Below, one piece after another: positions 8,101 to 16,687 of a stretch of DNA of 64,000 nt. The stretch lies in NCBI RefSeq assembly GCF_051200825.1, contig NZ_CP195158.1, positions 3,596,001 to 3,660,000 on the forward strand, given 5' to 3'. The notes below the pieces were generated by a model. The model saw only the letters and a list, made by a program, of their open reading frames with translations, was not told where the DNA came from and did not search any database. The DNA is from Formosa sp030427735 (GTDB taxonomy: Bacteria > Bacteroidota > Bacteroidia > Flavobacteriales > Flavobacteriaceae). Position numbers and translations under genes: made by a program. The stretch's first letter is position 1; every line of letters begins with the position of its first letter.

Positions 8101-8240
8101 AAAAAGAGGCTGTCTAAAAGTTAATTTTTCGTCAATCTGAATTTATTTCAGATTCTCATAATTGTTGATTTTCAATATGATGAGATTCTGTGTAAAGCAC
8201 AGAATGACGAAAAATTAACTTTTAGACAGCCTCTTTTTTT
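8101..8240. repeat. dispersed palindromic element, copy 1 (cloverleaf-like fold)
   Basis: The outer arms AAAAAGAGGCTGTCTAAAAG... and their reverse complement at 8205-8238 pair perfectly over 34 bp. Inside are three further hairpins: AATCTGAA/TTCAGATT (8134-8153), CTCAT/ATGAG (8155-8185) and ATTCTGTG/CACAGAAT (8185-8205). Copy 2 at 26509 is nearly identical. It lies 26 bp after the nrdA stop and could act as a bidirectional terminator. It is MITE- or REP-like, with no ORF. Confidence 0.85.
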
Positions 8241-8266
8241 AAACAATTATCGAACAAGTATTTCTA

Positions 8267-10756
8267 TTACGAACCACACATTAAGCAATCATCGCCTTCC
8301 GACGCTTTAGCTTGAGCTATAAGCGCTTTCATTTCTTCTGGCGACATCGGCTCGACATTTATATCTTTTTCGTTAGTTTCTTTAGCAAACTTAACTGCAG
8401 TTTGTTCTGCTTTTTCTTTTTGATAAGCTACAACAGGCTCCTCTACTTTATCTGTGGCAACGGTATTGGTAACAGGCGCTGCTTTTTTGCTATTATCTAA
8501 AGTAAATTTAATTGCATCTACCGCACTTTTGGTTCTTAAATAATACATTCCTGTTTTTAAACCGCTCTTCCAAGCATAAAAATGCATAGAAGTTAACTTA
8601 GCCATGGTAGCGCCTTCCATAAATAAATTTAAAGATTGCGACTGATCTATAAAATAACCTCGTTGGCGAGACATATCTATAATATCTTTCATGCTCAATT
8701 CCCAAACGGTTTTATACAAATCTTTAATATCTTGAGGGATATTTTCTATATTTTGAATAGAACCATTGGCGCGCATGATGTCTTGTTTTAACGCTTCGTT
8801 CCACAATCCTAAATCTACAAGATCTTCCAACAAATGCTTGTTTACCACTATAAACTCTCCCGACAACACGCGACGCGTATAAATATTCGATGTATACGGT
8901 TCAAAACACTCGTTATTCCCTAAAATCTGCGACGTTGAAGCTGTTGGCATAGGCGCCACTAATAAAGAGTTTCTCACACCATGCTCCAACACCTCATTTC
9001 GTAATTTATCCCAATCCCAAAGTCCGCTTAAATCTTTCTCTGTTAAGCCCCAAAGATTGTACTGAAATTCTCCCTTACTAATTGGGGAACCCTTGTAGGT
9101 TTTATACGGGCCATCGTTTTTAGCCTCTTCCATACTTGCTGTAACCGCTGCAAAATATAAGGTTTCGAAAATATCCTGATTAAGCTTTTTGGCTTCGTCG
9201 CTTGTAAAAGGCAAACGCAACTTGATAAACGTATCGGCCAAGCCCTGCACGCCTAAACCTATTGGTCTATGACGCATGTTAGAGTATTCCGCTTCTTTAA
9301 CCGGATAATAGTTTCTGTCGATTACACGGTTTAAGTTTTTAGTAACGCGTTTAGTAATTCTGAACAATTCTTTATGATCGAAAGTGCCGTTTTTAACAAA
9401 CATCGGCAAGGCGATAGACGCTAAATTACACACAGCCACTTCGTCTGGAGCTGTATATTCTAAAATTTCGGTACATAAATTAGATGAACGAATAGTGCCC
9501 AGGTTTTGCTGGTTAGATTTACGGTTAGCCGCATCTTTATACAACATATAAGGCGTTCCTGTTTCGATTTGCGATTCCAGAATTTTCTCCCAAAGTTCTC
9601 TCGCCTTGATAGTTTTTCTACCCTTACCTTCGGTTTCGTATTTAAGATATAAAGCTTCAAAGGCTTCGCTATGCACTTCGTCTAAACCAGGACATTCGTT
9701 AGGACACATTAAGGTCCACGGTCCATCTTCCTGAACACGTTTCATAAATAAATCCGAAATCCACATAGCATAAAACAAATCGCGAGCACGCATTTCCTCT
9801 TTACCATGGTTTTTCTTCAAATCCAGAAAATCCATTATATCGGCATGCCAAGTTTCTATATACATAGCAAAACTTCCCTTACGCTTTCCTCCGCCTTGGT
9901 CTACATATCTCGCGGTATCGTTAAACACCCTTAACATAGGTACAATACCATTAGATGTTCCGTTAGTACCAGAAATATAACTGCCTGTAGCACGCACATT
10001 GTGTATAGCCAAACCAATACCTCCAGCCGACTGTGATATTTTTGCGGTTTGCTTTAATGTATCGTAAATACCATCTATACTATCGTCTTTCATTGTTAAC
10101 AAGAAACATGACGACATTTGTGGTTTAGGCGTTCCTGCATTAAACAAGGTTGGTGTAGCGTGTGTAAAATACTTTTTAGACATGAGCTCGTAAGTTTCTA
10201 TCGCTGCGTCTAAATCGGTCAAATGAATACCTATTGCCACGCGCATTAACATATGTTGTGGACGCTCGGCTATTTTTCCGTCTAATTTTAAAAGATAGGA
10301 CCGTTCTAAGGTTTTAAATCCGAAATAATCGTAACCAAAATCGCGATTATAAATAATAGTAGAATCGAGACGTTCTTTATTCTCCATAATAACCTGATAC
10401 ACATCGTCGGCTAGCAAAGGAGCTTCCTGCCCTGTTCTTGGATTTATATAGGTGTATAAATCGTGCATAACATCGCTAAACGACTTTTTGGTATTTTTAT
10501 GTAGGTTGGAAACCGAAATTCGTGCCGCCAATCGCGCATAATCAGGATGTGCCGTAGTTAAGGTAGCCGCAATCTCGGCAGCCAAATTATCTAATTCGCT
10601 AGTTGTTACGCCGTCGTAAAGCCCTTCAATTACCCTCATGGCAACTTTTACCGGATCTACAAGCTCGTTTAAACCATAACACAGTTTTCTTACTCTAGCC
10701 GTAATTTTATCGAACATGATAGGCTCTTTTCGTCCATCTCTTTTTAATACATACAT
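8267..10756 (-). CDS. nrdA: ribonucleoside-diphosphate reductase class I, alpha subunit
   Basis: 829 residues. An N-terminal ATP-cone (YVLKRDGRKEPIMFDKI, residues 2-18) is followed by the barrel domain, with SCFLLTMKDDSIDGIY and QSAGGIGLAIHNVRATGSYI near 215-255, the NLCTEILEY loop with the catalytic-site cysteine, PMPTASTSQILGNNECFEPYTSNIYTRR-type substrate loop (divided here: PMPTASTSQILG then NNECFEPYTSN), and a C-terminal redox pair CLMC three residues from the end. It reduces ribonucleoside diphosphates with the beta subunit encoded upstream. The long linker before the CLMC tail is typical. nrdB lies 142 bp upstream on the same strand. Confidence 0.97.
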   Translation of the reverse strand: MYVLKRDGRKEPIMFDKITARVRKLCYGLNELVDPVKVAMRVIEGLYDGVTTSELDNLAAEIAATLTTAHPDYARLAARISVSNLHKNTKKSFSDVMHDLYTYINPRTGQEAPLLADDVYQVIMENKERLDSTIIYNRDFGYDYFGFKTLERSYLLKLDGKIAERPQHMLMRVAIGIHLTDLDAAIETYELMSKKYFTHATPTLFNAGTPKPQMSSCFLLTMKDDSIDGIYDTLKQTAKISQSAGGIGLAIHNVRATGSYISGTNGTSNGIVPMLRVFNDTARYVDQGGGKRKGSFAMYIETWHADIMDFLDLKKNHGKEEMRARDLFYAMWISDLFMKRVQEDGPWTLMCPNECPGLDEVHSEAFEALYLKYETEGKGRKTIKARELWEKILESQIETGTPYMLYKDAANRKSNQQNLGTIRSSNLCTEILEYTAPDEVAVCNLASIALPMFVKNGTFDHKELFRITKRVTKNLNRVIDRNYYPVKEAEYSNMRHRPIGLGVQGLADTFIKLRLPFTSDEAKKLNQDIFETLYFAAVTASMEEAKNDGPYKTYKGSPISKGEFQYNLWGLTEKDLSGLWDWDKLRNEVLEHGVRNSLLVAPMPTASTSQILGNNECFEPYTSNIYTRRVLSGEFIVVNKHLLEDLVDLGLWNEALKQDIMRANGSIQNIENIPQDIKDLYKTVWELSMKDIIDMSRQRGYFIDQSQSLNLFMEGATMAKLTSMHFYAWKSGLKTGMYYLRTKSAVDAIKFTLDNSKKAAPVTNTVATDKVEEPVVAYQKEKAEQTAVKFAKETNEKDINVEPMSPEEMKALIAQAKASEGDDCLMCGS

Positions 10757-10898
10757 AATATTTTACACGTTTTTATTTTTGACCTGACACACCCATCAGA
10801 ACAAAATGGTTAGTTAATAGGATTAATTATTGCGTTTGTTGCGATTGCTGACTAAAAGACAAGAACCGCAAGCGTATTGTTTTTAAGTTATTTTGAAA

Positions 10899-11879
10899 TT
10901 AAAAATCGGCGTCGAAATTAAACTTATCTTCCTCCTCTTCCTTGTTTAAAACCCCTGCTTTTTGATATTCGGATACTCGTTTTTCGAAGAAATTAGTTTT
11001 ACCCTGTAACGAAATCATATCCATAAAATCGAAAGGATTGGTGGTGTTATACACCTTTTCGCAATCTAATTCGCTTAATAATCTATCGGTAACAAATTCT
11101 AAATATTGCGTCATTAATTTAGCATTCATTCCTATTAAACTTACAGGCAACGATTCGGTAATGAATTCACGTTCTATATTTAAAGCATCAACCAAAATTT
11201 CTGTAATTCTGGCCTTAGGCACTTTATTTATTAAATGATGATTATGTAAGTGTACAGCAAAATCGCAATGCACGCCTTCGTCCCTAGATATCAACTCGTT
11301 AGAAAATGTTAAACCAGGCATTAAACCACGCTTTTTTAACCAGAATAACGAACAAAATGCTCCCGAAAAGAAAATGCCTTCTACCGCCGCAAAGGCGATT
11401 AAGCGCTCTGCAAAACTAGGCGACTCGATCCATTTTAAAGCCCAATCGGCTTTCTTTTTGATAGCAGAAAAATGTTCTATAGCCTTGAAGAGTATATCTT
11501 TCTCCTTCTCGTCTTTCACATAAGTATCTATTAAAAGTGAATAGGTTTCGCTATGAATATTTTCCATCATGATTTGAAAACCATAAAAGAATTTCGCCTC
11601 GCTATATTGCACTTCGCTAACAAAATTTTCGGCTAAATTTTCGTTAACAATACCATCGCTAGCAGCAAAAAAGGCTAATATGTGCTTAATAAAATAACGC
11701 TCATCGTCGTTTAATTTATCTTTCCAGTCCGAAATATCCTGATGTAAATCTATTTCTTCGGCAGTCCAAAAACTGGCTTCAGATTTTTTGTACCACTCCC
11801 AAATATCGTGATGCTGAATTGGAAAAATAACAAATCGATCTTTATTTTCTTGAAGAATTGGTTCTGTAGTTTGAGACAT
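10899..11879 (-). CDS. nrdB: ribonucleoside-diphosphate reductase class I, beta subunit
   Basis: 326 residues. Iron ligands and radical tyrosine can be placed: D75 (ASDGIVNEN), E106 and H109 (MMENIHSETY), Y113, with the same spacings as in the E. coli enzyme (D84, E115, H118, Y122). The later ligands lie in FFSGAFCSLFW and DEGVHCDF. It generates the tyrosyl radical for NrdA. The order nrdB then nrdA on the minus strand suggests one operon. The 614-bp upstream region carries DnaA-box-like and repeated sequences that may control it. Confidence 0.97.
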   Translation of the reverse strand: MSQTTEPILQENKDRFVIFPIQHHDIWEWYKKSEASFWTAEEIDLHQDISDWKDKLNDDERYFIKHILAFFAASDGIVNENLAENFVSEVQYSEAKFFYGFQIMMENIHSETYSLLIDTYVKDEKEKDILFKAIEHFSAIKKKADWALKWIESPSFAERLIAFAAVEGIFFSGAFCSLFWLKKRGLMPGLTFSNELISRDEGVHCDFAVHLHNHHLINKVPKARITEILVDALNIEREFITESLPVSLIGMNAKLMTQYLEFVTDRLLSELDCEKVYNTTNPFDFMDMISLQGKTNFFEKRVSEYQKAGVLNKEEEEDKFNFDADF

Positions 11880-11971
11880 TATTTATGTTTTTTATTGATT
11901 ATTAGACGAATGATTTTTGAAATCTTGTGCTAACAAATATTGAAAAATACACTCTAAAATGAAAGAGTTAC

Positions 11972-12108
11972 TTATCAACATTGTCAACAAGTTTTTAACA
12001 ACACTATATTCTTTAAGCAATAAAAAGTTTACAAATAAAAACACTCAACACATTAAATAACAGTATATTGTATTTTTTAAAATCACAAAAAGTTTACAAA
12101 TAAAAACA
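11972..12108. promoter_or_regulatory. repeat-rich upstream region of nrdB
   Basis: Three 9-mers resembling degenerate DnaA boxes follow each other (TTATCAACA at 11972, TTGTCAACA at 11981, TTTTTAACA at 11992). A perfect 22-bp direct repeat with GTTTACAAATAAAAACA as core occurs at 12022-12043 and 12087-12108. ACACTATAT at 12001 resembles half of an NrdR box. The role is uncertain; the site precedes the nrdB start by about 90-230 bp. Confidence 0.4.
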
Positions 12109-12176
12109 TCTAAACCCCCTACACATAAGACATTAACACCATTAACACAAAAGAAAATCGTTATTTGCACGAAACA

Positions 12177-12212
12177 AAAAAGAGAGCTCTACACAGAACT
12201 CTCTTTTTCCCC
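12177..12212. terminator. orphan bidirectional hairpin between nrdB and the LytTR gene
   Basis: AAAAAGAGAGcTCT / AGAaCTCTCTTTTT with a 6-nt loop, flanked by A and T runs. Both flanking genes point away from it, so no annotated transcript needs it. The remaining 280 bp up to 12493 is AT-rich with no ORF seen. Confidence 0.55.
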
Positions 12213-12493
12213 AATAATTAACTAAACTAACTAAAAATTTTCCAATAATTATGTAGTTACCTAATCTTTACAAAAGACCATTTTACAGGTTTATTTTTAC
12301 GCGATTTATTACAATTTCGCGCTTAGTTATTATTCAAATATCATTAAAAGCTATAAAAAAATATATTTTTATGTATAGTTGGCCTCAAAAATTGTGTAAT
12401 CGGCAACTCAATTCTAAAAAAAATATTTTCAAGCATTATCCGTTATTCTATTTATATTAATCAATTATATTTATATTTCTATTTTTTTAGATT

Positions 12494-13228
12494 ATGATAA
12501 AAGCAGTTATTGTAGACGACGAGCCCAAAGCCATCCAAAGCCTCACATGGGAACTCAATAATTTCAACAAAGAAATTAAAGTAATACAGCACTTTACATC
12601 TCCAGAGAGCGCCATAACCTACCTTAACAATACCCCACCAGATTGCTTGTTTTTAGACATACAAATGCCAACAATGGACGGTTTTCAGTTTTTAGATCAG
12701 TTAAAAAACCGCGATTATGCAGTAGTTATCACGACAGCCTATAACGAATACGGCATAAAAGCCCTAAAACACGAGGCAATAGATTATTTATTAAAACCGA
12801 TAGACTCAGACGACCTGAAAGAAACACTACAAAAAGTAAAAAAATACAACTCCAAATCCAATAATTTTAAAAACATAGAACAGGTATTAAGCGAATTTAA
12901 CGAGAAATTCAACACTCATCGCATTACCATAAATACCGATGGAAAATTAATTTTTATAGACTCGGAAGACATCCTTTTTGTAGAATCGGATGGTAATTAC
13001 AGTACCATCTTCTTGAAGGACGGACAAAAAATAGTAATCACAAAAAAGCTTAAAGAAGTCAACGCCATTCTACCCGAACATTTCTTTTTCAGAATCCACA
13101 ACTCCTACATTGTTAACCTTAATAAAATAAAAGAATTTATTAAAAACGACAGCTATGTGGTCATGCAATCTAATCATAAAATTCCCGTAGCCAGACAACG
13201 TAAATCCGACTTTCTGGAAAAATTATAA
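12494..13228 (+). CDS. LytTR-family response regulator
   Basis: 244 residues. The receiver domain occupies 1-120 with acidic pocket VDDE (8-10), phospho-acceptor D55 in FLDIQMP, T/S in TTAYNEY, and K in LLKPID. The C-terminal LytTR DNA-binding domain starts near 140 (FIDSEDILFVESDGNYSTIF). The stop codon overlaps the start of the histidine kinase by one base (taatg), so the two are translationally coupled and form a cognate pair. The targets cannot be seen. LytTR regulators of this type bind paired sites, often at their own or neighbouring promoters. Confidence 0.93.
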   Translation: MIKAVIVDDEPKAIQSLTWELNNFNKEIKVIQHFTSPESAITYLNNTPPDCLFLDIQMPTMDGFQFLDQLKNRDYAVVITTAYNEYGIKALKHEAIDYLLKPIDSDDLKETLQKVKKYNSKSNNFKNIEQVLSEFNEKFNTHRITINTDGKLIFIDSEDILFVESDGNYSTIFLKDGQKIVITKKLKEVNAILPEHFFFRIHNSYIVNLNKIKEFIKNDSYVVMQSNHKIPVARQRKSDFLEKL

Positions 13229-15225
13229 TGATAAACACATCGCCTTTAAAAACATATTCGTCAACATCACACCATTACCATACACTATTTCTATGGCTAG
13301 CATTTCTATGCACATCTTTAACTTCTATTGCTCAGAATAAAGATACCGAGAGCACGTTTGAAACACGTATAGAACAAAGCTTTTCCGACAACATAAACAA
13401 ATACCGAGATTTAGAAGACCTTTTTCATAGCGACAAAAGAGACAGTGTTAAAATGAAACGTTTAATACACCTCGCCAACAAAAACAATCACAACGAAGTA
13501 AAGAGTTACGCCCTGTCTGCCCTAGGCACTATTTACAGGAATAAATCTATGTACGACAGAGCTATAACCACTTACAAAGCCGCCGAACAAGCAGCTGTTG
13601 ATGCCAATAACGATGTACAGCAAGTTATCGCACTTAACATGCTTGGTGTGGTATACCGACGCATGGACTTAATTAAACCCGCACTTGATTACCACAAAAA
13701 AGCCTACGATTTAGCTAACGAAAAATTTAAATCAAATCCAGACCCTGAGTTCGAACACAGTATGGCGGTTTCTAGAAATAGTATGGGTAATATATATTTG
13801 GTACTTCAGCAATACGATTTAGCTCTGAAGCAATTCGAGCGTTCTATAGAAATTGAAAAGAAAACCAATAACAGACTTGGTTTAGCCATAAACTACCAGA
13901 ATATTGGTTTTGCCCAAGAACACAAGGGCATGTTAGACAAAGCTCTTAAAAACTACCAAACCTCTTTAGAATATAACGAGCTCTTAAATTCCGACATTGG
14001 CCGAGTTATTTGTTACAATGCCATAGCCCAAGTATACATTAAAAAAGCCGACTACAACCAATCACTTTCTATTTTAAACGATGCATTAAACAAAGCTTTA
14101 CAATTAGGCGATCAATATTATCTCGCTCAAACCTATATAAATTTAGGATGGACACAGGAAAAGCTAAACGACAATGCAGAAGCCGAAAAAAATTTAAAAA
14201 CAGGTTTACAAATTGCCAGAGCTTACGAACTTAAAACGTTTACAGCGGAAGCACTTTTACACCTCTCTGAACTACAATCTAAACTTGGAAATTACGAAAT
14301 TGCCTACACCAATTACAAAGAAAGTAAAGAAGCCGAAGAAAGTATTACCAACGACCGCAACTTAAACTATGTAAACGACTTAATTATAGAGTACGAACAC
14401 GAGTCTAAAAACAACCAGATTAAAGAGCTTTCTGATGAAAACGAAATTGTGAAAAACAAACTCGAGCGAAACAAAAAATTATTCTGGTATACCGCCATTC
14501 TAATTTCGTTGTTCACCACCATGATCATCATCATAATTAGGCACAGACAAGTAAAACAAGAAAAACAAATAATCACTTTAGAACAGGACATGCTTAGAAG
14601 TCAGATGAACCCGCATTTCATCTTCAACTCCCTAAACTCCATCAAACTTTACATCATAAATAACGACAAAGAAAAAGCCGTTTATTACCTTAATAAATTC
14701 TCTAAACTTATTCGCAAAATCCTTATCGCTTCTACAGAAAAGGAGATGACCTTAGAAGAAGAATTAGACACAATGAAGCTCTACATAAACATTGAAAACA
14801 TTAGATTTCAAAACGAAATAGACTTCAAAATAAAAGTTGACGAAGGCATTAACACCGCCAATATAAAAGTACCTTCGCTTATATTGCAACCTTTCTTAGA
14901 AAATGCATTATGGCACGGCCTGTCATCTAAAAAACATGATAAAAAAATAGAATTACACGTACATAAAGATACCGACAACTATATAAACATTAGTATAGAA
15001 GATAACGGAATTGGCAGGCAAGAATCTCAAAAAATAAACAGTTTAAAAGTCTTAAAACGAAAATCTGTAGGTATTGCCATTACCAAGGCTAGATTAGCAA
15101 ATTTCTCTAAACGTTTCGCTAACGATTACAAATTTGATATTGAAGATTTATACAACGACAAAAACAGACCGCGAGGCACAAAGGTTACACTACACATACC
15201 TATACCTAACTATAGCAAAACCTAA
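13228..15225 (+). CDS. TPR-containing LytS-like sensor histidine kinase
   Basis: 665 residues. An N-terminal signal or anchor segment (FLWLAFLCTSLTSIAQ, residues 20-36) is followed by a periplasmic TPR array (about 60-385; SALGTIYRNKSMYDRAITTY, NMLGVVYRRM, NSMGNIYLVLQQYDLALKQF units), one transmembrane helix near 415-437, then a His_kinase domain with the phospho-histidine H463 in QMNPHFIFNSLNS, and a HATPase domain with N-box LENALWHG and G-box EDNGIG. The architecture is common in Bacteroidota for ligand-sensing kinases paired with LytTR regulators. Its stop abuts the stop of the convergent DUF3109 gene with no spacer. Confidence 0.92.
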   Translation: MINTSPLKTYSSTSHHYHTLFLWLAFLCTSLTSIAQNKDTESTFETRIEQSFSDNINKYRDLEDLFHSDKRDSVKMKRLIHLANKNNHNEVKSYALSALGTIYRNKSMYDRAITTYKAAEQAAVDANNDVQQVIALNMLGVVYRRMDLIKPALDYHKKAYDLANEKFKSNPDPEFEHSMAVSRNSMGNIYLVLQQYDLALKQFERSIEIEKKTNNRLGLAINYQNIGFAQEHKGMLDKALKNYQTSLEYNELLNSDIGRVICYNAIAQVYIKKADYNQSLSILNDALNKALQLGDQYYLAQTYINLGWTQEKLNDNAEAEKNLKTGLQIARAYELKTFTAEALLHLSELQSKLGNYEIAYTNYKESKEAEESITNDRNLNYVNDLIIEYEHESKNNQIKELSDENEIVKNKLERNKKLFWYTAILISLFTTMIIIIIRHRQVKQEKQIITLEQDMLRSQMNPHFIFNSLNSIKLYIINNDKEKAVYYLNKFSKLIRKILIASTEKEMTLEEELDTMKLYINIENIRFQNEIDFKIKVDEGINTANIKVPSLILQPFLENALWHGLSSKKHDKKIELHVHKDTDNYINISIEDNGIGRQESQKINSLKVLKRKSVGIAITKARLANFSKRFANDYKFDIEDLYNDKNRPRGTKVTLHIPIPNYSKT

Positions 15226-15792
15226 TTATTTATAGGTAGCAGCTACTTTTTCGAGCTCTAAATACCAATCTTCGCCAAACTTTCGTATTAACGCGGCTTT
15301 TACGAATTTATAAATTGGCACTTGCAACTCTTTACCTAAAGTACAAGCATCGTCGCAAATATGCCAGCGATCGTAATTTACCGCCGAAAACTCTGTAAAA
15401 TCTTTAACACGAATAGGATAAAGGTGGCAAGACACTGGTTTTTTCCAATCTATTTCCCCTCGATTATACGCCTCTTCAATACCACAAAGCGCCGTGCCTT
15501 TAGTATCAAAAATTACGTATGCACAATCGGCGCCATCTATTAACGGGGTTTCAAACTCGCCGTCTTCGGTAACAATAGAGGTTCCTTGACTAGCTATTGC
15601 CGCGATACCTTCTGGACGCAAAAAAGGTTTCACCTTAGGATAAATTTCCTCTAAAATAGTAACCTCATCTTGTTCTAAAGGTGCTCCTGCATCGCCATCA
15701 ATACAACACGCCCCTTTACAAGCGGTTAAATTACAAACGAAATCTTTCTCGATGATTTCTTCCGAAACTATGGTCTTTCCTAACTGAAACAT
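15226..15792 (-). CDS. DUF3109-family cysteine-rich protein
   Basis: 188 residues, no signal. Conserved cysteines cluster as CNLTACKGACC (near 21-31), DCAYVIF, LCGIEEAY, CHLYPIR and HICDDAC, the pattern of DUF3109/YkgJ-like putative Fe-S or Zn proteins. The function is unknown. The ATG at 15792 lies five bases from an exact TATTTTTG -7 element, predicting an almost leaderless transcript. The gene is convergent with the histidine kinase. Confidence 0.9.
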   Translation of the reverse strand: MFQLGKTIVSEEIIEKDFVCNLTACKGACCIDGDAGAPLEQDEVTILEEIYPKVKPFLRPEGIAAIASQGTSIVTEDGEFETPLIDGADCAYVIFDTKGTALCGIEEAYNRGEIDWKKPVSCHLYPIRVKDFTEFSAVNYDRWHICDDACTLGKELQVPIYKFVKAALIRKFGEDWYLELEKVAATYK

Positions 15793-15796
15793 GCTG

Positions 15797-15804
15797 CAAA
15801 AATA
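15797..15804 (-). promoter_or_regulatory. -7 element placing the DUF3109 transcript start at its start codon
   Basis: The minus strand reads TATTTTTG (TAnnTTTG). With the final G at -4, transcription would start at about 15793, one base before the ATG. Confidence 0.5.
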
Positions 15805-15850
15805 GAGAAACTTTCTATTTATTTTACATCATTAAACATTTATAATCTAC

Positions 15851-15858
15851 TACATTTG
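15851..15858 (+). promoter_or_regulatory. -7 element of the MarC-family gene
   Basis: TACATTTG, an exact TAnnTTTG match; predicted leader about 22 nt. Confidence 0.6.
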
Positions 15859-15883
15859 CCCAAAATTTAAAACCCATAAAGCT

Positions 15884-16465
15884 ATGGATTTAAACGCGAA
15901 AGAAATTTTTACCGCCTTCATGATTTTATTTGCCGTAATAGATATTGTTGGCAACATACCTATTGTAATAGATTTACGCAAAAAAGTAGGTCATATTCAG
16001 AGCGAAAAAGCCTCTATAATTGCTGGTGTAATTATGATTATTTTTCTGTTTTTAGGAAAAAATATTCTGTCACTTATTGGCATTGGGGTAAATAGTTTTG
16101 CGGTAGCAGGTTCGTTTATTTTATTCTTTATAGCCCTAGAAATGATTTTAGGAATAACCCTTTATAAAGAAGATGAAAATAGCGCGATGACGGCTTCTGT
16201 ATTTCCGTTAGCCTTCCCTTTAATTGCCGGACCTGGAAGTTTAACCACCTTACTATCGTTACGCGCAGAGTTTAAGATAGAAAACATTATTGTTGCCGTA
16301 ATAGTAAACGTAATAATTATTTATATTGTTTTAAAAACTTCGGCAACCATAGAGCGTTTAATAGGTCAAAACGGAATTAATATTATTCGGAAAGTTTTTG
16401 GAGTGATTTTACTTGCGATAGCTGTAAAATTATTTGCACATAATATTAAAGCCTTATTTATTTAA
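15884..16465 (+). CDS. MarC-family integral membrane protein
   Basis: 193 residues with six hydrophobic segments. FTAFMILFAVIDIVGNIPIV at the N-terminus and the PLAFPLIAGPGSLTTLL segment near 110-127 are hallmarks of the MarC/UPF0056 family. The transported substrate is not established for the family. A two-helix small protein follows two bases after the stop and is probably co-transcribed. Confidence 0.93.
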   Translation: MDLNAKEIFTAFMILFAVIDIVGNIPIVIDLRKKVGHIQSEKASIIAGVIMIIFLFLGKNILSLIGIGVNSFAVAGSFILFFIALEMILGITLYKEDENSAMTASVFPLAFPLIAGPGSLTTLLSLRAEFKIENIIVAVIVNVIIIYIVLKTSATIERLIGQNGINIIRKVFGVILLAIAVKLFAHNIKALFI

Positions 16466-16467
16466 TT

Positions 16468-16671
16468 ATGAAAATACTTACAATAATACTTGCTGTAATT
16501 GCTCTTGGGCTTATAGCATTTAACACCACGCAAATAGATTTTAACGATCCTTTTGGCAACGATAGCATTGTAGCCTTAATAACCATAATGGCCTTACTTT
16601 GCGCCGTTGTGTTACTACTTATTTTAAACACCTCTAAACGCATAGAGGAACGCTACAAAAACAAAAAGTAA
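16468..16671 (+). CDS. small two-helix membrane protein, unknown function
   Basis: 67 residues: one hydrophobic helix at 3-20, a short hydrophilic loop (NTTQIDFNDPFGNDS), a second helix at 32-52, and a basic cytoplasmic tail (SKRIEERYKNKK). It starts 2 bp after the marC-like stop. The layout resembles LapA/DUF1049-like small membrane proteins, only weakly. The antisense ORF over it has no family likeness. Confidence 0.75.
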   Translation: MKILTIILAVIALGLIAFNTTQIDFNDPFGNDSIVALITIMALLCAVVLLLILNTSKRIEERYKNKK

Positions 16672-16687
16672 CTCATCTATTGATGAT

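Noticed and set aside
11972..12000. DnaA-box-like cluster read as oriC
   Set aside because: Only three degenerate boxes, no dnaA/dnaN/gidA neighbourhood and no clear strand switch; a regulatory role is more plausible.
12121..12160. ACATTAACACC/ATTAACACA pair as a fourth PHO box
   Set aside because: The period is 9 bp rather than 11, the core differs, and the neighbours (nrdB, LytTR) are not phosphate genes.
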